Source of the DNA: a virus
Strand: one strand, 5' to 3'
DNA: 63,939 nucleotides
IMG/VR virus record: IMGVR_UViG_3300046656_000719
Location: 1 to 63,939 of that record
Below are positions 1-7,056 of this stretch, in pieces. A program made the position numbers and the translations under genes. Each line of letters starts with the position of its first letter. Within the stretch, counting starts at the first letter, position 1. The notes beneath the pieces are model-generated. The model did no database searches. It saw only the letters and a program-made list of their open reading frames with translations, and was not told the DNA's origin.

Positions 1-15
1 ATAAAGGGGGGGGCC
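1..15. repeat. Left copy of near-identical terminal repeat
   Basis: The window starts with ATAAA followed by eight G and CC; the last 14 bases are ATAAA, seven G and CC. The two ends therefore carry nearly the same sequence, differing only in homopolymer length. It may be a short direct terminal repeat, a circular-assembly overlap, or an assembly artefact on a G run; the sequence alone cannot decide. Confidence 0.5.
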
Positions 16-62
16 ATGGCCCGGTCCATGCGCCCCATGGCCATGGGTGGGGGCCACCCCCC
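11..62. other. Cluster of palindromes at the left end
   Basis: Three adjacent inverted repeats: a perfect 12-bp palindrome at 11-22 (GGGCCATGGCCC), a perfect 14-bp palindrome at 34-47 (CCCATGGCCATGGG), and a hairpin GGGTGG-GGG-CCACCC at 45-59. They lie outside any convincing gene, between the terminal repeat and the first gene. Such dense dyad symmetry is compatible with a processing site, an origin or divergent promoter control; no function can be assigned. Confidence 0.45.
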
Positions 63-73
63 ACTACTATCAC
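63..73 (+). repeat. ACTACTATCAC repeat, copy 1
   Basis: An 11-bp word that recurs near the left end: here, inverted at 1104-1114, in partial form at 1148-1158, and at 1256-1266. The copies flank the first gene and its terminator and sit in very G/C-rich surroundings. This could be a protein-binding or replication element; the function is unknown. Confidence 0.45.
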
Positions 74-166
74 GGGCCGCCCCCCGGGCGGGCCGGGCCA
101 TGAGACTATGCGCCTCGGTCGAAGCATATGACCGCTTACGTAATAACACTGAAAGGACTAGCACCA

Positions 167-1003
167 ATGACTACCGTACCCGCAGTCGTATCACCCGCAG
201 TCCCCGCTACCCCCGTGGCTGACGCCGTACAAGCCACGATTACGACCACCGTACCCGTGGTCGCGCCGGTTACGCTTCCGGTTGAAGTCTCTACCCTGCT
301 GAAACTGGCGGCCGAGACGCAAAAATCGGTTTACGACTCCCTGCGCAAGGCTGCCGCAATCTGCGCGCCGTTCATGTCCGCTCACCTGTCGGCGAATGAC
401 AAGGTGAAGCAAATCATGGCAATGTGTGCGACCACGTTAAACGAGATCAATGACGATAACGTCCGTTCGACGTTCGCATCGTGTTTGTTCCCGTACGCCG
501 CGCCGACTACCCTCGTGGAGATCCCCGCGCCGACTCCCAATGCGGACGGTTCAAAGGGCGTACTCGTGGTCCCCGCGATTCAAGCGGTTACCGCGTCAAA
601 GACCGTGGCCACAAACGTGGCGAAGCAAATCCGCGATGCGGAAGGCGTCGGCCGCGCGGCCGGGGCTGGACGTCCGGCCACGGTTGCCGCTCCCGTGGTT
701 CCGGTTGCTGCTCCCGTGGTGCAACCTCTCGGCGACAAAATCGCTGCCACGTGGTTCGACGAGCTTGACGCGCGCATCAAGAATCCCGGCGATTGCGCCA
801 AGATTGTCGCCGCTCTTGACCGCGCGGGGTACAGCGTAACCCGCAAAACCTCGGTTGCGCCTGCTCCGTCCACGACCACGGCGGATGCGACTGCCGCTCT
901 GGCTGCCGCTCTGGTCGACACCGTACCGGCCACGGCCATCGCTCTGGCTGCCGCAAAGGCCGCCGACAAGGCAAAGACCGCGAAAGGGGGTACCGCGAAG
1001 TAA
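167..1003 (+). CDS. Ala/Pro/Val-rich protein of unknown function
   Basis: This 278-residue protein is the first gene of the early arm. An in-frame ATG exists at 128, but the ATG at 167 is preceded by AAAGGA at 152-157 with a 9-nt gap, so 167 is the likelier start. A low-complexity A/P/V/T N-terminus (about residues 1-40) leads into a more ordered, helical segment with several Cys and Lys (about 45-110). A second A/P/V linker and a short globular part (about 195-235) follow, and the C-terminus is A/K-rich. The linker style resembles the tail of the putative ssDNA-binding protein at 25015-26139. The gene stands alone, closed by a strong terminator at 1037. I do not recognise the family. Confidence 0.75.
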   Translation: MTTVPAVVSPAVPATPVADAVQATITTTVPVVAPVTLPVEVSTLLKLAAETQKSVYDSLRKAAAICAPFMSAHLSANDKVKQIMAMCATTLNEINDDNVRSTFASCLFPYAAPTTLVEIPAPTPNADGSKGVLVVPAIQAVTASKTVATNVAKQIRDAEGVGRAAGAGRPATVAAPVVPVAAPVVQPLGDKIAATWFDELDARIKNPGDCAKIVAALDRAGYSVTRKTSVAPAPSTTTADATAALAAALVDTVPATAIALAAAKAADKAKTAKGGTAK

Positions 1004-1036
1004 CGCGCTAGTCCGCTAGGGAGCCGAGAGGCCCCC

Positions 1037-1068
1037 GCCCCGTCCGAGAACCGGACGGGGCTTTCGTT
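1037..1068 (+). terminator. Rho-independent-type terminator after first gene
   Basis: A perfect 10-bp GC-rich stem (1037-1046 with 1052-1061) with a 5-nt loop is followed by TTTCGTT. It lies 33 bases after the stop of the gene at 167-1003 and would insulate that gene from the leader that follows. Confidence 0.75.
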
Positions 1069-1072
1069 CGTA

Positions 1073-1104
1073 CGGCGGAGCCGATCTCGCGGTCGGCTCC
1101 GCCG
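1073..1104. other. Second perfect hairpin, 12-bp stem
   Basis: Arms 1073-1084 and 1093-1104 are perfectly complementary with an 8-nt loop. There is no T tract on either side. The right arm abuts the inverted ACTACTATCAC copy at 1104-1114. It could back up the terminator or be a DNA cruciform or binding site. Confidence 0.55.
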
Positions 1105-1114
1105 TGATAGTAGT
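1104..1114 (-). repeat. ACTACTATCAC repeat, copy 2 (inverted)
   Basis: Exact reverse complement of the 11-bp word at 63-73, directly after the 12-bp-stem hairpin. A partial copy (CTACTATCA) follows at 1149-1157. Confidence 0.45.
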
Positions 1115-1255
1115 TTGGGGGGTGCGCCCGACGGTCCCGCGAGCGCGCCTACTATCATCTTCTCGCGCCTCGTGGACGGGGCGGCGTGGTAACATATATG
1201 CCGGAGGCATTAAGGCTCGTAACGCATCATAGGTGCGCGGGCCGCGGGGCGGGGC

Positions 1256-1266
1256 ACTACTATCAC
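1256..1266 (+). repeat. ACTACTATCAC repeat, copy 3
   Basis: Exact copy of the 11-bp word, 18 bases upstream of the first copy of the TTATTTTCGCGAAAATAA palindrome. Confidence 0.45.
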
Positions 1267-1283
1267 GCCCGCGCCCACGTGGC

Positions 1284-1301
1284 TTATTTTCGCGAAAATT
1301 G
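1284..1301. promoter_or_regulatory. Early-arm palindrome, copy 1
   Basis: TTATTTTCGCGAAAAT followed by TG; the 14-bp core ATTTTCGCGAAAAT (1286-1299) is intact. It lies in the non-coding leader. Part of the 14-copy dispersed set. Confidence 0.85.
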
Positions 1302-1436
1302 CGGGCTATGACGATGACGTATTATGACGTCGTATTACTTAGGGGCGACGTAGCTGGTGCTCGTTACGCGGCAGCAGGTCCGGCCGTGAGAAGGCTGCAC
1401 CTCCCCCGTACGAGGCAACAGCCCCACGTGGAGAGC

Positions 1437-1454
1437 TTATTTTCGCGAAAATAG
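1437..1454. promoter_or_regulatory. Early-arm palindrome, copy 2
   Basis: 17 of 18 bases match TTATTTTCGCGAAAATAA (last base G). Located in the non-coding leader, 153 bases after copy 1. Confidence 0.85.
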
Positions 1455-2098
1455 GGGCCCGGGTCGTATTAGTGCTGACTTCATCCATAGATGCACGAGA
1501 TAGCACAGGTATAGGCTTTACGTGCGCATAGCTGATATTAACTACAGGTAGCTGCATCGGATCAATGAGTTACGAGCGAATCTCGGCAAACCTACTAACT
1601 ACGGTCTCGGGGCTCGCGATGAGGCATCCGCGAGGAAAACCCACTAAAAATCAATAGAGAGAGAGAGAGAGTACTTAAAAATTATTTATTATTATTATAT
1701 ACCCCCTATGTTTTATATAATCCATAGTTAATAGGTAGCTGGCAGCGTTTTTAGACAAGAGACCACCCTTGAGACCCCCCCTTTTTCGGCTAAAAGTTTT
1801 AATCTATATTTTCTTCAATACCTGCTCGACGGAGCCCAAAAGACCTCTTCGGGACGTCTCTCTTGTTTTTCGCTGCCCGAAAACTATAGGCCACTTAGCC
1901 TACACACTCGCAGCTAACTTGTTGATTACATTAAATTCACAACCTGTATTTTCATGGTCAGCAGCCGCGACCTCCTGCACAAATGTATTTAAGTAAGATG
2001 TGGTTCTTCAACATGCTCAATACCTGCGTGCGCAGCAAATCACCCCCTTTGGCGAGCAAATGCCGAATTAACTATCCACCCGCCCACTGACTGTCCGC

Positions 2099-2116
2099 CT
2101 ATTTTCGCGAAAATAA
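2099..2116. promoter_or_regulatory. Early-arm palindrome, copy 3
   Basis: 17 of 18 bases match (first base C). It lies about 55 bases upstream of the putative promoter of the HTH gene at 2224, so it could control that gene. Confidence 0.85.
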
Positions 2117-2170
2117 CGCTGGCACCGATGGCATTATCTACGAGCCACAATCCTCACACCCACGCATGAC

Positions 2171-2199
2171 TTGCACTTTACATCCCCATCCTCGATAAT
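2171..2199 (+). promoter_or_regulatory. Putative sigma70-type promoter for HTH gene
   Basis: TTGCAC (2171-2176), a 17-nt spacer and GATAAT (2194-2199), 25 bases before the ATG at 2224 and just upstream of AAGGAG. The -10 matches 5 of 6 consensus bases and the -35 is weak. Confidence 0.45.
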
Positions 2200-2223
2200 T
2201 ACTCACTTTCAAGGAGATCCCAC

Positions 2224-2577
2224 ATGCCCCGCAAGCTCGACCCCGCCTTCCTCGACGAGGTGAGAACCCTCGCCACCAAGGGCTACAACCAGACCCAGAT
2301 CGCCAAGAAGCTGCGCACCAACCAGCCCCGGATCTCCTACATCATGCGCAAGCACGCCATCCCTACCGAGGACTATGCTGCCACCCGCAAGCGCGTGCTC
2401 GGTCAGGGCGCAGGCGCGGTGCGGGTCTACGTGTTCATCGAGATGGATGGCAAGACCCTGAAGGAGCAGCGGGACGCCACTCCGGAGCAGCTGCACGCCC
2501 TTGCGACCTACTTGGAGGGCTTGCAGGAGCAGGCGGCTGCGCTCTACGACCAGCGAACCCCTATTCTGCAAGAATAA
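2224..2577 (+). CDS. Small helix-turn-helix DNA-binding protein
   Basis: A 117-residue protein with an AAGGAG ribosome site. Residues about 8-45 form a clear helix-turn-helix (GYNQTQIAKKLRTNQPRI in the centre), of the generic type seen in ParB/KorB, resolvase and sigma-like HTHs. The rest is a mixed alpha/beta tail with a helical end, possibly for dimerisation. It is the first gene after the leader and lies between palindrome copies 3 and 4, which makes it the most economical candidate for the protein that reads TTATTTTCGCGAAAATAA. That link is inference. Its last codons (2561-2577) form an inverted repeat, TATTCT-GCA-AGAATA, that loosely resembles the palindrome. Confidence 0.8.
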   Translation: MPRKLDPAFLDEVRTLATKGYNQTQIAKKLRTNQPRISYIMRKHAIPTEDYAATRKRVLGQGAGAVRVYVFIEMDGKTLKEQRDATPEQLHALATYLEGLQEQAAALYDQRTPILQE

Positions 2578-2604
2578 AGAAAACGATACTTATGGCTTAC
2601 ATTG

Positions 2605-2613
2605 TGGTATAAT
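2605..2613 (+). promoter_or_regulatory. Extended -10 promoter TGGTATAAT
   Basis: TGG immediately before a perfect TATAAT (2608-2613) in the 140-bp gap after the HTH gene; no good -35 is visible, as is usual for extended -10 promoters. Very similar elements occur at 4372-4380 and, on the other strand, 63874-63882. Palindrome copy 4 lies 56 bases downstream, between this promoter and the next gene. Confidence 0.6.
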
Positions 2614-2668
2614 GGGGGTTGTTCAGTAGGAGTTTTTGTGACGCGGTGGGCAGCAGGTTGCAGCTGCC

Positions 2669-2686
2669 TTATTTTCGCGAAAATAG
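2669..2686. promoter_or_regulatory. Early-arm palindrome, copy 4
   Basis: 17 of 18 bases match (last base G). It sits in the untranslated leader between the extended -10 promoter at 2605 and the start of the gene at 2718, a position suited to repression or attenuation. Confidence 0.9.
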
Positions 2687-2717
2687 TAGCCCCCTCAACC
2701 ATACTAGGAGTTACACA

Positions 2718-3101
2718 ATGAGTGCACTTCAACAACGCCTCCTGCTGCAGGCGCGCGTCAAGCGCGACCTCGCACGCACCCCACGGGGCGACGACCGCAC
2801 CGGTCCGGTAACGGCGAAGCTCGACGAGATCAAGGCGCTGCAGCAGCGCGTCCGAGACGACACGCACAAGCTCACCGTGTCCTTGGCCCTCGATGCCATG
2901 TGGCCCGGCGTGTTCGACGGTGCCAAGCCCACGACGACGTCATGGCGCGGCCGCCCCTCGCAACTGGGCAGCTTCGGCCCGGTCACCATCTACGAGATGG
3001 TGCTGCGGGTCACCTCGGGCAAGGGCATCGTTCGCGACTTCCCGCAGGCCGACGTCCCCGAGATCCTCTGGCCCACCCCGGCCTACGGACGCATGGATTA
3101 A
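2718..3101 (+). CDS. Hypothetical early protein
   Basis: 127 residues. The start at 2718 follows ACTAGGAG, a ribosome-site word repeated before several early genes; an upstream in-frame ATG at 2619 would read through palindrome copy 4 and has no ribosome site. The N-terminal half looks helical and charged (residues 1-55). The C-terminal half contains a W-G-R-P-loop-like stretch and an IYEMV beta segment. The stop codon TAA at 3099-3101 is shared with palindrome copy 5. No family recognised. Confidence 0.75.
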   Translation: MSALQQRLLLQARVKRDLARTPRGDDRTGPVTAKLDEIKALQQRVRDDTHKLTVSLALDAMWPGVFDGAKPTTTSWRGRPSQLGSFGPVTIYEMVLRVTSGKGIVRDFPQADVPEILWPTPAYGRMD

Positions 3102-3116
3102 TTTTCGCGAAAATAA
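3099..3116. promoter_or_regulatory. Early-arm palindrome, copy 5
   Basis: 17 of 18 bases match (second base A). Its first three bases are the stop codon of the preceding gene and its last AA begins the AAGGAG ribosome site (3115-3120) of the next gene, so binding here or RNA folding would directly touch translation signals. Confidence 0.88.
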
Positions 3117-3126
3117 GGAGAGCAAC

Positions 3127-3441
3127 GTGAACCACCAACACCAGCAAGGGCACATCTCGCCGCTCGGCGTCACCGTGATCAACCACAGCGACGAGAGCAT
3201 CATCGCTGTCGATGTCGGGCGCGACCTGACCGTGCTCTTCCGCCGGGCGCGCATCGTCATGATCGAGGTGAACGGCCTGCAGTTCGCCCCCTTGGGCGTG
3301 GACGTTCGATCCGACTGGTTCAAATCGCTGCAGGTGGGCGGGCTGGAGCCGGTCCTCAAGGACTACGTGGAGATCGAGAAGATGGTCATGAATTATCTCT
3401 TCGATGCGGCGATTAAAACGCGGTTGGGAGAGTCCGCATGA
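3127..3441 (+). CDS. Hypothetical small protein
   Basis: 104 residues from a GTG start at 3127, six bases after AAGGAG, which merges with palindrome copy 5. The middle (about residues 14-60) is beta-rich with alternating hydrophobics and a DVGRDLTVLF stretch; the end is helical. It overlaps the next gene by ATGA. No family recognised. Confidence 0.75.
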   Translation: MNHQHQQGHISPLGVTVINHSDESIIAVDVGRDLTVLFRRARIVMIEVNGLQFAPLGVDVRSDWFKSLQVGGLEPVLKDYVEIEKMVMNYLFDAAIKTRLGESA

Positions 3442-3593
3442 ACGATCCATGGTTGATCTGCCGCGAGTGCGCCATGCCGATGCTTATTACGGACACCGGC
3501 GTCTCGCACCACATAGATGTCGACGCAACCGGCGGCATAGACCACGACGCCGACGCCGACCACACACCACTAGCAGAGGAGGAACAGGGATGA
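3438..3593 (+). CDS. Short acidic His/Asp-rich protein
   Basis: 51 residues, coupled at both ends by ATGA overlaps (3438-3441 with the preceding gene, 3590-3593 with the next). It has one CREC pair near the N-terminus and a His/Asp-rich second half, suggesting metal binding. Too short and single-paired to call a full zinc ribbon. Confidence 0.6.
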   Translation: MNDPWLICRECAMPMLITDTGVSHHIDVDATGGIDHDADADHTPLAEEEQG

Positions 3594-3946
3594 ACCCGTT
3601 CATCATCGCAGGCGAGCCCGGCTCCGCGGGCAGCAGCTGCTACAGCGTCAATCTGGGCAGCGTGAAGCTGCACTTCAGCTACAAGACGCTGATCGGCGTG
3701 CACGTGTTCCCCGCCGGGGTCACCGTCACCCCGCACAGGAGTTTCATCCGGGCGCGTGAGCCCGGGGGCTTCGCAGGCGAGCAATCCTACCGGGTGGAGA
3801 ATGCGTGGGGCCCGACCACCGGCAGGCATATGAAAGCCCTCGGGCTGGAGCATGCCGCCGTCAAGACCGAAGCTGAACTACAAGAACTCGTCCGCGGTGC
3901 CTTGTTCGCGGATGTCGTAGCATCACCCCTCAACCATGGAGAATGA
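3590..3946 (+). CDS. Conserved-looking phage small protein
   Basis: 118 residues, AGGAGG ribosome site, ATGA-coupled to the gene before. The segment CYSVNLGSVKLHFSYKTLIG (about residues 17-36) resembles small phage proteins with a 'YSVNLGNVxLYFSYxTLVAF' signature that I remember from many phages, without a known function. A C-terminal helix (about 90-112) follows. Confidence 0.75.
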   Translation: MNPFIIAGEPGSAGSSCYSVNLGSVKLHFSYKTLIGVHVFPAGVTVTPHRSFIRAREPGGFAGEQSYRVENAWGPTTGRHMKALGLEHAAVKTEAELQELVRGALFADVVASPLNHGE

Positions 3947-3947
3947 C

Positions 3948-4343
3948 ATGACCAGACGATTGATGCCGTATACACAGTCGGAGATCGACGAGCAGCTGAG
4001 CACCATGATCCCCCGAGAAAGCTACGACACCGAAGACGCGCGCACCCCGGAGCAGGCGCTCGCTGCCGAGATCGCGCACCACGAGAGCGGTGAGGCGCGC
4101 CGCCTCATTGCCGAGGTGCACGCGGCCCACGTGGCCCATACGGGAGAGCAGGCCATGAGCATGGTGGTCGCCGTCATGCTCGACGCGCTGGGCGAGGCGT
4201 TGACCGAGGATCTGGAGTCCGGCGCGCACTGGATGAACGAGGCAGCCTCCGCCGAGTTCAAGAAGAAGTATCCGCGCTTCACCACCTTGTTCGGCATTGC
4301 GAGGAACGTCAACTGGGCCGAGGTGCTAATTCTGCAAAAATAA
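3948..4343 (+). CDS. Hypothetical helical protein
   Basis: 131 residues. The ATG at 3948 has GGAG six bases upstream and is preferred over the ATG at 3936, which has none. The protein is largely alpha-helical, with an acidic N-terminus and a central hydrophobic helix (MSMVVAVMLDALGEAL). The last 18 bases (4326-4343) match the early palindrome at 12 of 18 positions, including the terminal AAAAATAA, so this 3' end may be a decayed copy. Confidence 0.7.
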   Translation: MTRRLMPYTQSEIDEQLSTMIPRESYDTEDARTPEQALAAEIAHHESGEARRLIAEVHAAHVAHTGEQAMSMVVAVMLDALGEALTEDLESGAHWMNEAASAEFKKKYPRFTTLFGIARNVNWAEVLILQK

Positions 4344-4348
4344 TCCTT

Positions 4349-4364
4349 AAGTGGTATACCACTT
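4349..4364. promoter_or_regulatory. Operator-like palindrome AAGTGGTATACCACTT
   Basis: A perfect 16-bp palindrome just after the stop of the gene at 3948-4343, directly upstream of the extended -10 at 4372-4380. A related site, AAGTGG-N4-CCACTT, overlaps the -10 of another putative promoter at 16340-16355. It looks like a dimeric repressor site, distinct from the CGCG palindrome. Confidence 0.6.
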
Positions 4365-4371
4365 CGTAGTA

Positions 4372-4380
4372 TGGTATACT
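4372..4380 (+). promoter_or_regulatory. Extended -10 promoter TGGTATACT
   Basis: TGG plus TATACT, followed by GGG as in the element at 2605. It is preceded by the operator-like palindrome and followed by palindrome copy 6 (4423-4440), then by the gene at 4485. This would start the MoxR/VWA operon. Confidence 0.55.
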
Positions 4381-4422
4381 GGGTTTGTTGGTGAAGGAGC
4401 AGCAGCAACGAGATTCGCGAGC

Positions 4423-4440
4423 TTATTTTCGCGAAAATAA
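4423..4440. promoter_or_regulatory. Early-arm palindrome, copy 6
   Basis: Perfect 18-bp match, in the untranslated leader between the promoter at 4372 and the start at 4485. It is followed by a GCATACTCACA motif also seen, in similar form, after copies 7 and 9. Confidence 0.92.
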
Positions 4441-4484
4441 TCCCGCGGGGTTCGCTCCGCATACTCACAGCAAAGGACGATGTC

Positions 4485-5360
4485 ATGAAATATCAGCAAG
4501 TGGCGATGATGACCCGGCTCAGGGTCGAGCTTCCCCAAATGAGCAAGCAAGACGATGCGGCCACGCACGCAGCAGAGGCGGCCTTCGGTGCCTCGGGCGC
4601 AGGCCGGTATCGCAAGGATCTGTATCCCAAGCACCTCGTCGACCCGATCCATGCGGCGGTGGCTGCAGCCCGGGCCTACATGTATAGCCAGACCCGGCCC
4701 CTCGGGCATGGCGAGGTCTACCTGCTGCCCAACCGCAGGATCATGACCTACCTCGACATGATGGGGAAGCATGAACTGGCCTTCCGCCAGACGGTGACGG
4801 CGTTCCTGAACAACTGGGCCAACGTGCTGATGCAGGCGCAGGCGCAGCAAGGCGGGCTCTTCAATTCGGGGGAGTATCCCGACGTCTCCAGTCTTGCGGG
4901 CCAGTTCCTGTTCGAGTATCCGCTGACCCCCATCGGCAACGTGAGGGACATAGTTCTCGATGAGCTTGACGAGGCAGCCACGGCGGCCATCGTCGCCAAG
5001 GCGCAGGCGGATGAGCGCACCTCGAACGAGATGGTGGTGAAGGCTGCGGTTGCCGACCTGCGCACCGAGGTGCTGCGCATCATCAAGCAGACCACGGTCA
5101 CGGCCACCACTGACAAGAAGGGCAATCCCGTGGAGCGCACCGGGAAAATCTACGACACGCTCACCTCCGATATCGCGGAGTTGATTGGGGTGCTTCAAGA
5201 CTTGGGAGCCGGGGGTGACCCGATGTTACAGGACATCTTGGCGCAGGCCGACATGCACCTGACCATCCCGGCGGACGCGCTGCGCGCGGACCTTGAGGTG
5301 TGCCGTATCACCAAGGACCGGGCCGAGCAGATCCTCAAGAGCATGGAGGCATTCGCATGA
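4485..5360 (+). CDS. MoxR/VWA-associated protein (DUF3150-like)
   Basis: 291 residues, start after CAAAGGACG. The N-terminal half is mixed with a conserved-looking aromatic stretch (MYSQTRPLGHGEVYLLPNR, about residues 66-84), followed by long amphipathic helices rich in Ala/Glu/Lys (about 150-290). Phage and bacterial MoxR-ATPase/VWA pairs are often preceded by a protein of about this length assigned to DUF3150; size, helical nature and context fit, but the assignment is by context and not by a profile. ATGA overlap with the next gene. Confidence 0.65.
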   Translation: MKYQQVAMMTRLRVELPQMSKQDDAATHAAEAAFGASGAGRYRKDLYPKHLVDPIHAAVAAARAYMYSQTRPLGHGEVYLLPNRRIMTYLDMMGKHELAFRQTVTAFLNNWANVLMQAQAQQGGLFNSGEYPDVSSLAGQFLFEYPLTPIGNVRDIVLDELDEAATAAIVAKAQADERTSNEMVVKAAVADLRTEVLRIIKQTTVTATTDKKGNPVERTGKIYDTLTSDIAELIGVLQDLGAGGDPMLQDILAQADMHLTIPADALRADLEVCRITKDRAEQILKSMEAFA

Positions 5361-5971
5361 CGATCATGACCCGCGACGAAGCCCGCGCCCTTGAGGGGCG
5401 CGTGGTGGACCGGCTGCGCGCGATGGGTATCATCGAGGCGCAGGGCATCAGCGTGCCGGGGAAGTACGGCACGGTGGAGTTGAGCGTGGACTACTCATGG
5501 GACCGCAAGATGTACAAGCGGCACCGGGTTCCTGCGGATCAGCGGGACTATGGCTTGGTGGTGATTACGGGGCAGTACCGCTCGTCGACCCCACCCAAGC
5601 GCAAGCGCCTGCACCGCGAGGTGGAGCCTGCCATCGCGCAGATCGTGCGCGAGGTGAACGCCAGCGTGGCGGACAAGCTGCCCAAGAAGGGCGAGCGGTT
5701 GATGGACACGGCGCAGAAGGACTTCGACCGCGGCTGGTGCGCGCATCGTCGTGGCATTGAATGCAAGCTGATCAACGGCACGTTCCATGCCCTGCTGCGT
5801 GCTGGCACCGAAGAGATTTGGCAGGACGATGTGGAGTACGCACCGAGCCACGACACCTTGGTCTTCCGCTCGGAGATTGGTAAGCTCGACCGTTGGATCA
5901 CCATCGAGGCGCTGCAGAAGTTGCTGGACCGGGGTGTGTTGCTGAACCCCAAGGAAGTGACGTTCGTTTGA
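5357..5971 (+). CDS. Hypothetical protein of the MoxR/VWA cassette
   Basis: 204 residues from the ATG at 5357 (GGAGG eight bases upstream), overlapping the preceding stop by ATGA. It has an N-terminal helix, a central basic stretch (PPKRKRLHREVEP, about 75-87) and a C-terminal beta/alpha part. It is held between the DUF3150-like gene and the MoxR ATPase and is probably co-translated. Family not recognised; it could be a cassette-specific adaptor. Confidence 0.7.
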   Translation: MTIMTRDEARALEGRVVDRLRAMGIIEAQGISVPGKYGTVELSVDYSWDRKMYKRHRVPADQRDYGLVVITGQYRSSTPPKRKRLHREVEPAIAQIVREVNASVADKLPKKGERLMDTAQKDFDRGWCAHRRGIECKLINGTFHALLRAGTEEIWQDDVEYAPSHDTLVFRSEIGKLDRWITIEALQKLLDRGVLLNPKEVTFV

Positions 5972-5973
5972 TT

Positions 5974-5991
5974 TAATTTTCGCGAAAATTA
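5974..5991. promoter_or_regulatory. Early-arm palindrome, copy 7
   Basis: TAATTTTCGCGAAAATTA, itself a perfect palindrome with symmetric T/A changes at positions 2 and 17. It lies in the 60-bp gap before the MoxR gene, followed by CTTTCGCATACTTACA and TAGGAG. That both half-sites changed together argues that symmetry is selected. Confidence 0.9.
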
Positions 5992-6031
5992 CTTTCGCAT
6001 ACTTACAACCGCAGTCAATAGGAGCATTGAG

Positions 6032-7054
6032 ATGAGAATCGGATCACTGGCCCATACCCTTGCGAAGGGCTACCTGCACCTCCCGACCCGCAAGCGCACC
6101 CACTTCCTTCGTGGCCCTTCCGGCATCGGCAAGACCGACGTCGTCTACCAAATGGCCGACATCCTCGGTAAGCACGTGGAAGGATGGGACGGGGTGCGCG
6201 ACATTCGCCTGTCGCAGTTCGACCCCGTCGACTTCCGCGGCATCCCCTACAAGGACGACAACAACCGCACCGTGTGGGCCGTGCCCGCGCTGTGGCCGGA
6301 GCCCGACACCTCCGGGCTGATCTTCTTGGACGAGATCACGAGCGCCTTGCCCGCCCTGCAGGCCGTTGCGTACCAACTGTGCAACGAGCGGCGCATCGGT
6401 GACTACCGCCTGCCGGACGGGTGGATGATCATCGCCGCAGGCAACCGGCAGTCGGATCGCGGTGTCACCTACAACATCGCAGCACCGTTGCTGAACCGCA
6501 TGACGGTCTTGGATGTGGACACCGTGTTCGACGACTGGCAGGAGCATGCTGCCGTCAAGGGCAAGCGCCCCGAGGTGATTGCCATGGTGAAGAGCCGGGT
6601 CGACCTGCTCCACAAGTTCGACGGGAAGGGAGTAATTGAACAGTTCCCCTCCCCGCGCGGCTGGTTTGCCGTGAGCGACATCCTCGATGCCGACTATGAG
6701 CAGAAGGTGCGCGCCGAGTTGATCAAGGGTGCGGTGGGCTCGGAAGCCGGGCTGATATTCGAAGCCTATCTGCGCATCTACGAGCGCATCCCCGATCTGG
6801 ACCGCATCGAGAGGGAACCCGAGAACGTGGAGGTACCGGAGGATCTCGATATCCGGTATTGCTTGGCGATGGGCATCAGTGCCCGCTTGAGCGCCAAGAA
6901 CTTTGAACCGTTCTGGAAGTTTCTGCAGCGCATGCCGCGTGAACTCCAGACTCTCACGGTCAAGCTGGCGTATCGGCGCGACAAGACGGTGTCCGACTGC
7001 GCTGCCTTCGGCAGCTGGGCGCAGGCGAACAGCGACGCATTCAAGAGGAGCTAG
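6032..7054 (+). CDS. MoxR-family AAA+ ATPase
   Basis: 340 residues, ribosome site TAGGAG. Walker A GPSGIGKT at 28-35, Walker B LIFLDE at 96-101, sensor-1 Asn in AAGN at 135-138 and the arginine of PLLNRM at 156 are all present, as expected for the MoxR branch of AAA+ ATPases. These work as chaperone-like remodelers, usually paired with a VWA-domain protein. Here the partner is encoded 276 bases downstream (7331-8581), separated by one small gene. The enzyme is expected to be a cytoplasmic hexamer. The substrate is unknown; it may remodel a host or virion complex early in infection. Confidence 0.9.
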   Translation: MRIGSLAHTLAKGYLHLPTRKRTHFLRGPSGIGKTDVVYQMADILGKHVEGWDGVRDIRLSQFDPVDFRGIPYKDDNNRTVWAVPALWPEPDTSGLIFLDEITSALPALQAVAYQLCNERRIGDYRLPDGWMIIAAGNRQSDRGVTYNIAAPLLNRMTVLDVDTVFDDWQEHAAVKGKRPEVIAMVKSRVDLLHKFDGKGVIEQFPSPRGWFAVSDILDADYEQKVRAELIKGAVGSEAGLIFEAYLRIYERIPDLDRIEREPENVEVPEDLDIRYCLAMGISARLSAKNFEPFWKFLQRMPRELQTLTVKLAYRRDKTVSDCAAFGSWAQANSDAFKRS

Positions 7055-7056
7055 GC

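Larger units (their letters stand above)
1105..2223. other. Non-coding leader with AT-rich island
   Basis: No open frame here has a credible ribosome site and protein-like composition. The stretch holds short repeats, three copies of the 18-bp palindrome (1284, 1437, 2099) and an AT-rich island from about 1640 to 2040 in an otherwise high-GC genome. The island contains a GA run (about 1656-1670), a TTATTATTATTATATA-like tract (about 1685-1700) and poly-T stretches. An imperfect TTCG-loop hairpin followed by TTGTTTTT lies at about 1841-1870 and could terminate transcription. The region is a good candidate for the early control region or replication origin, but no TTATNCACA-type DnaA box was seen in it. 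Confidence 0.6.

Noticed and set aside
1233-1557. Short open frames in the leader
   Set aside because: They read through palindrome copies 1 and 2, lack ribosome sites and have antisense-like composition.
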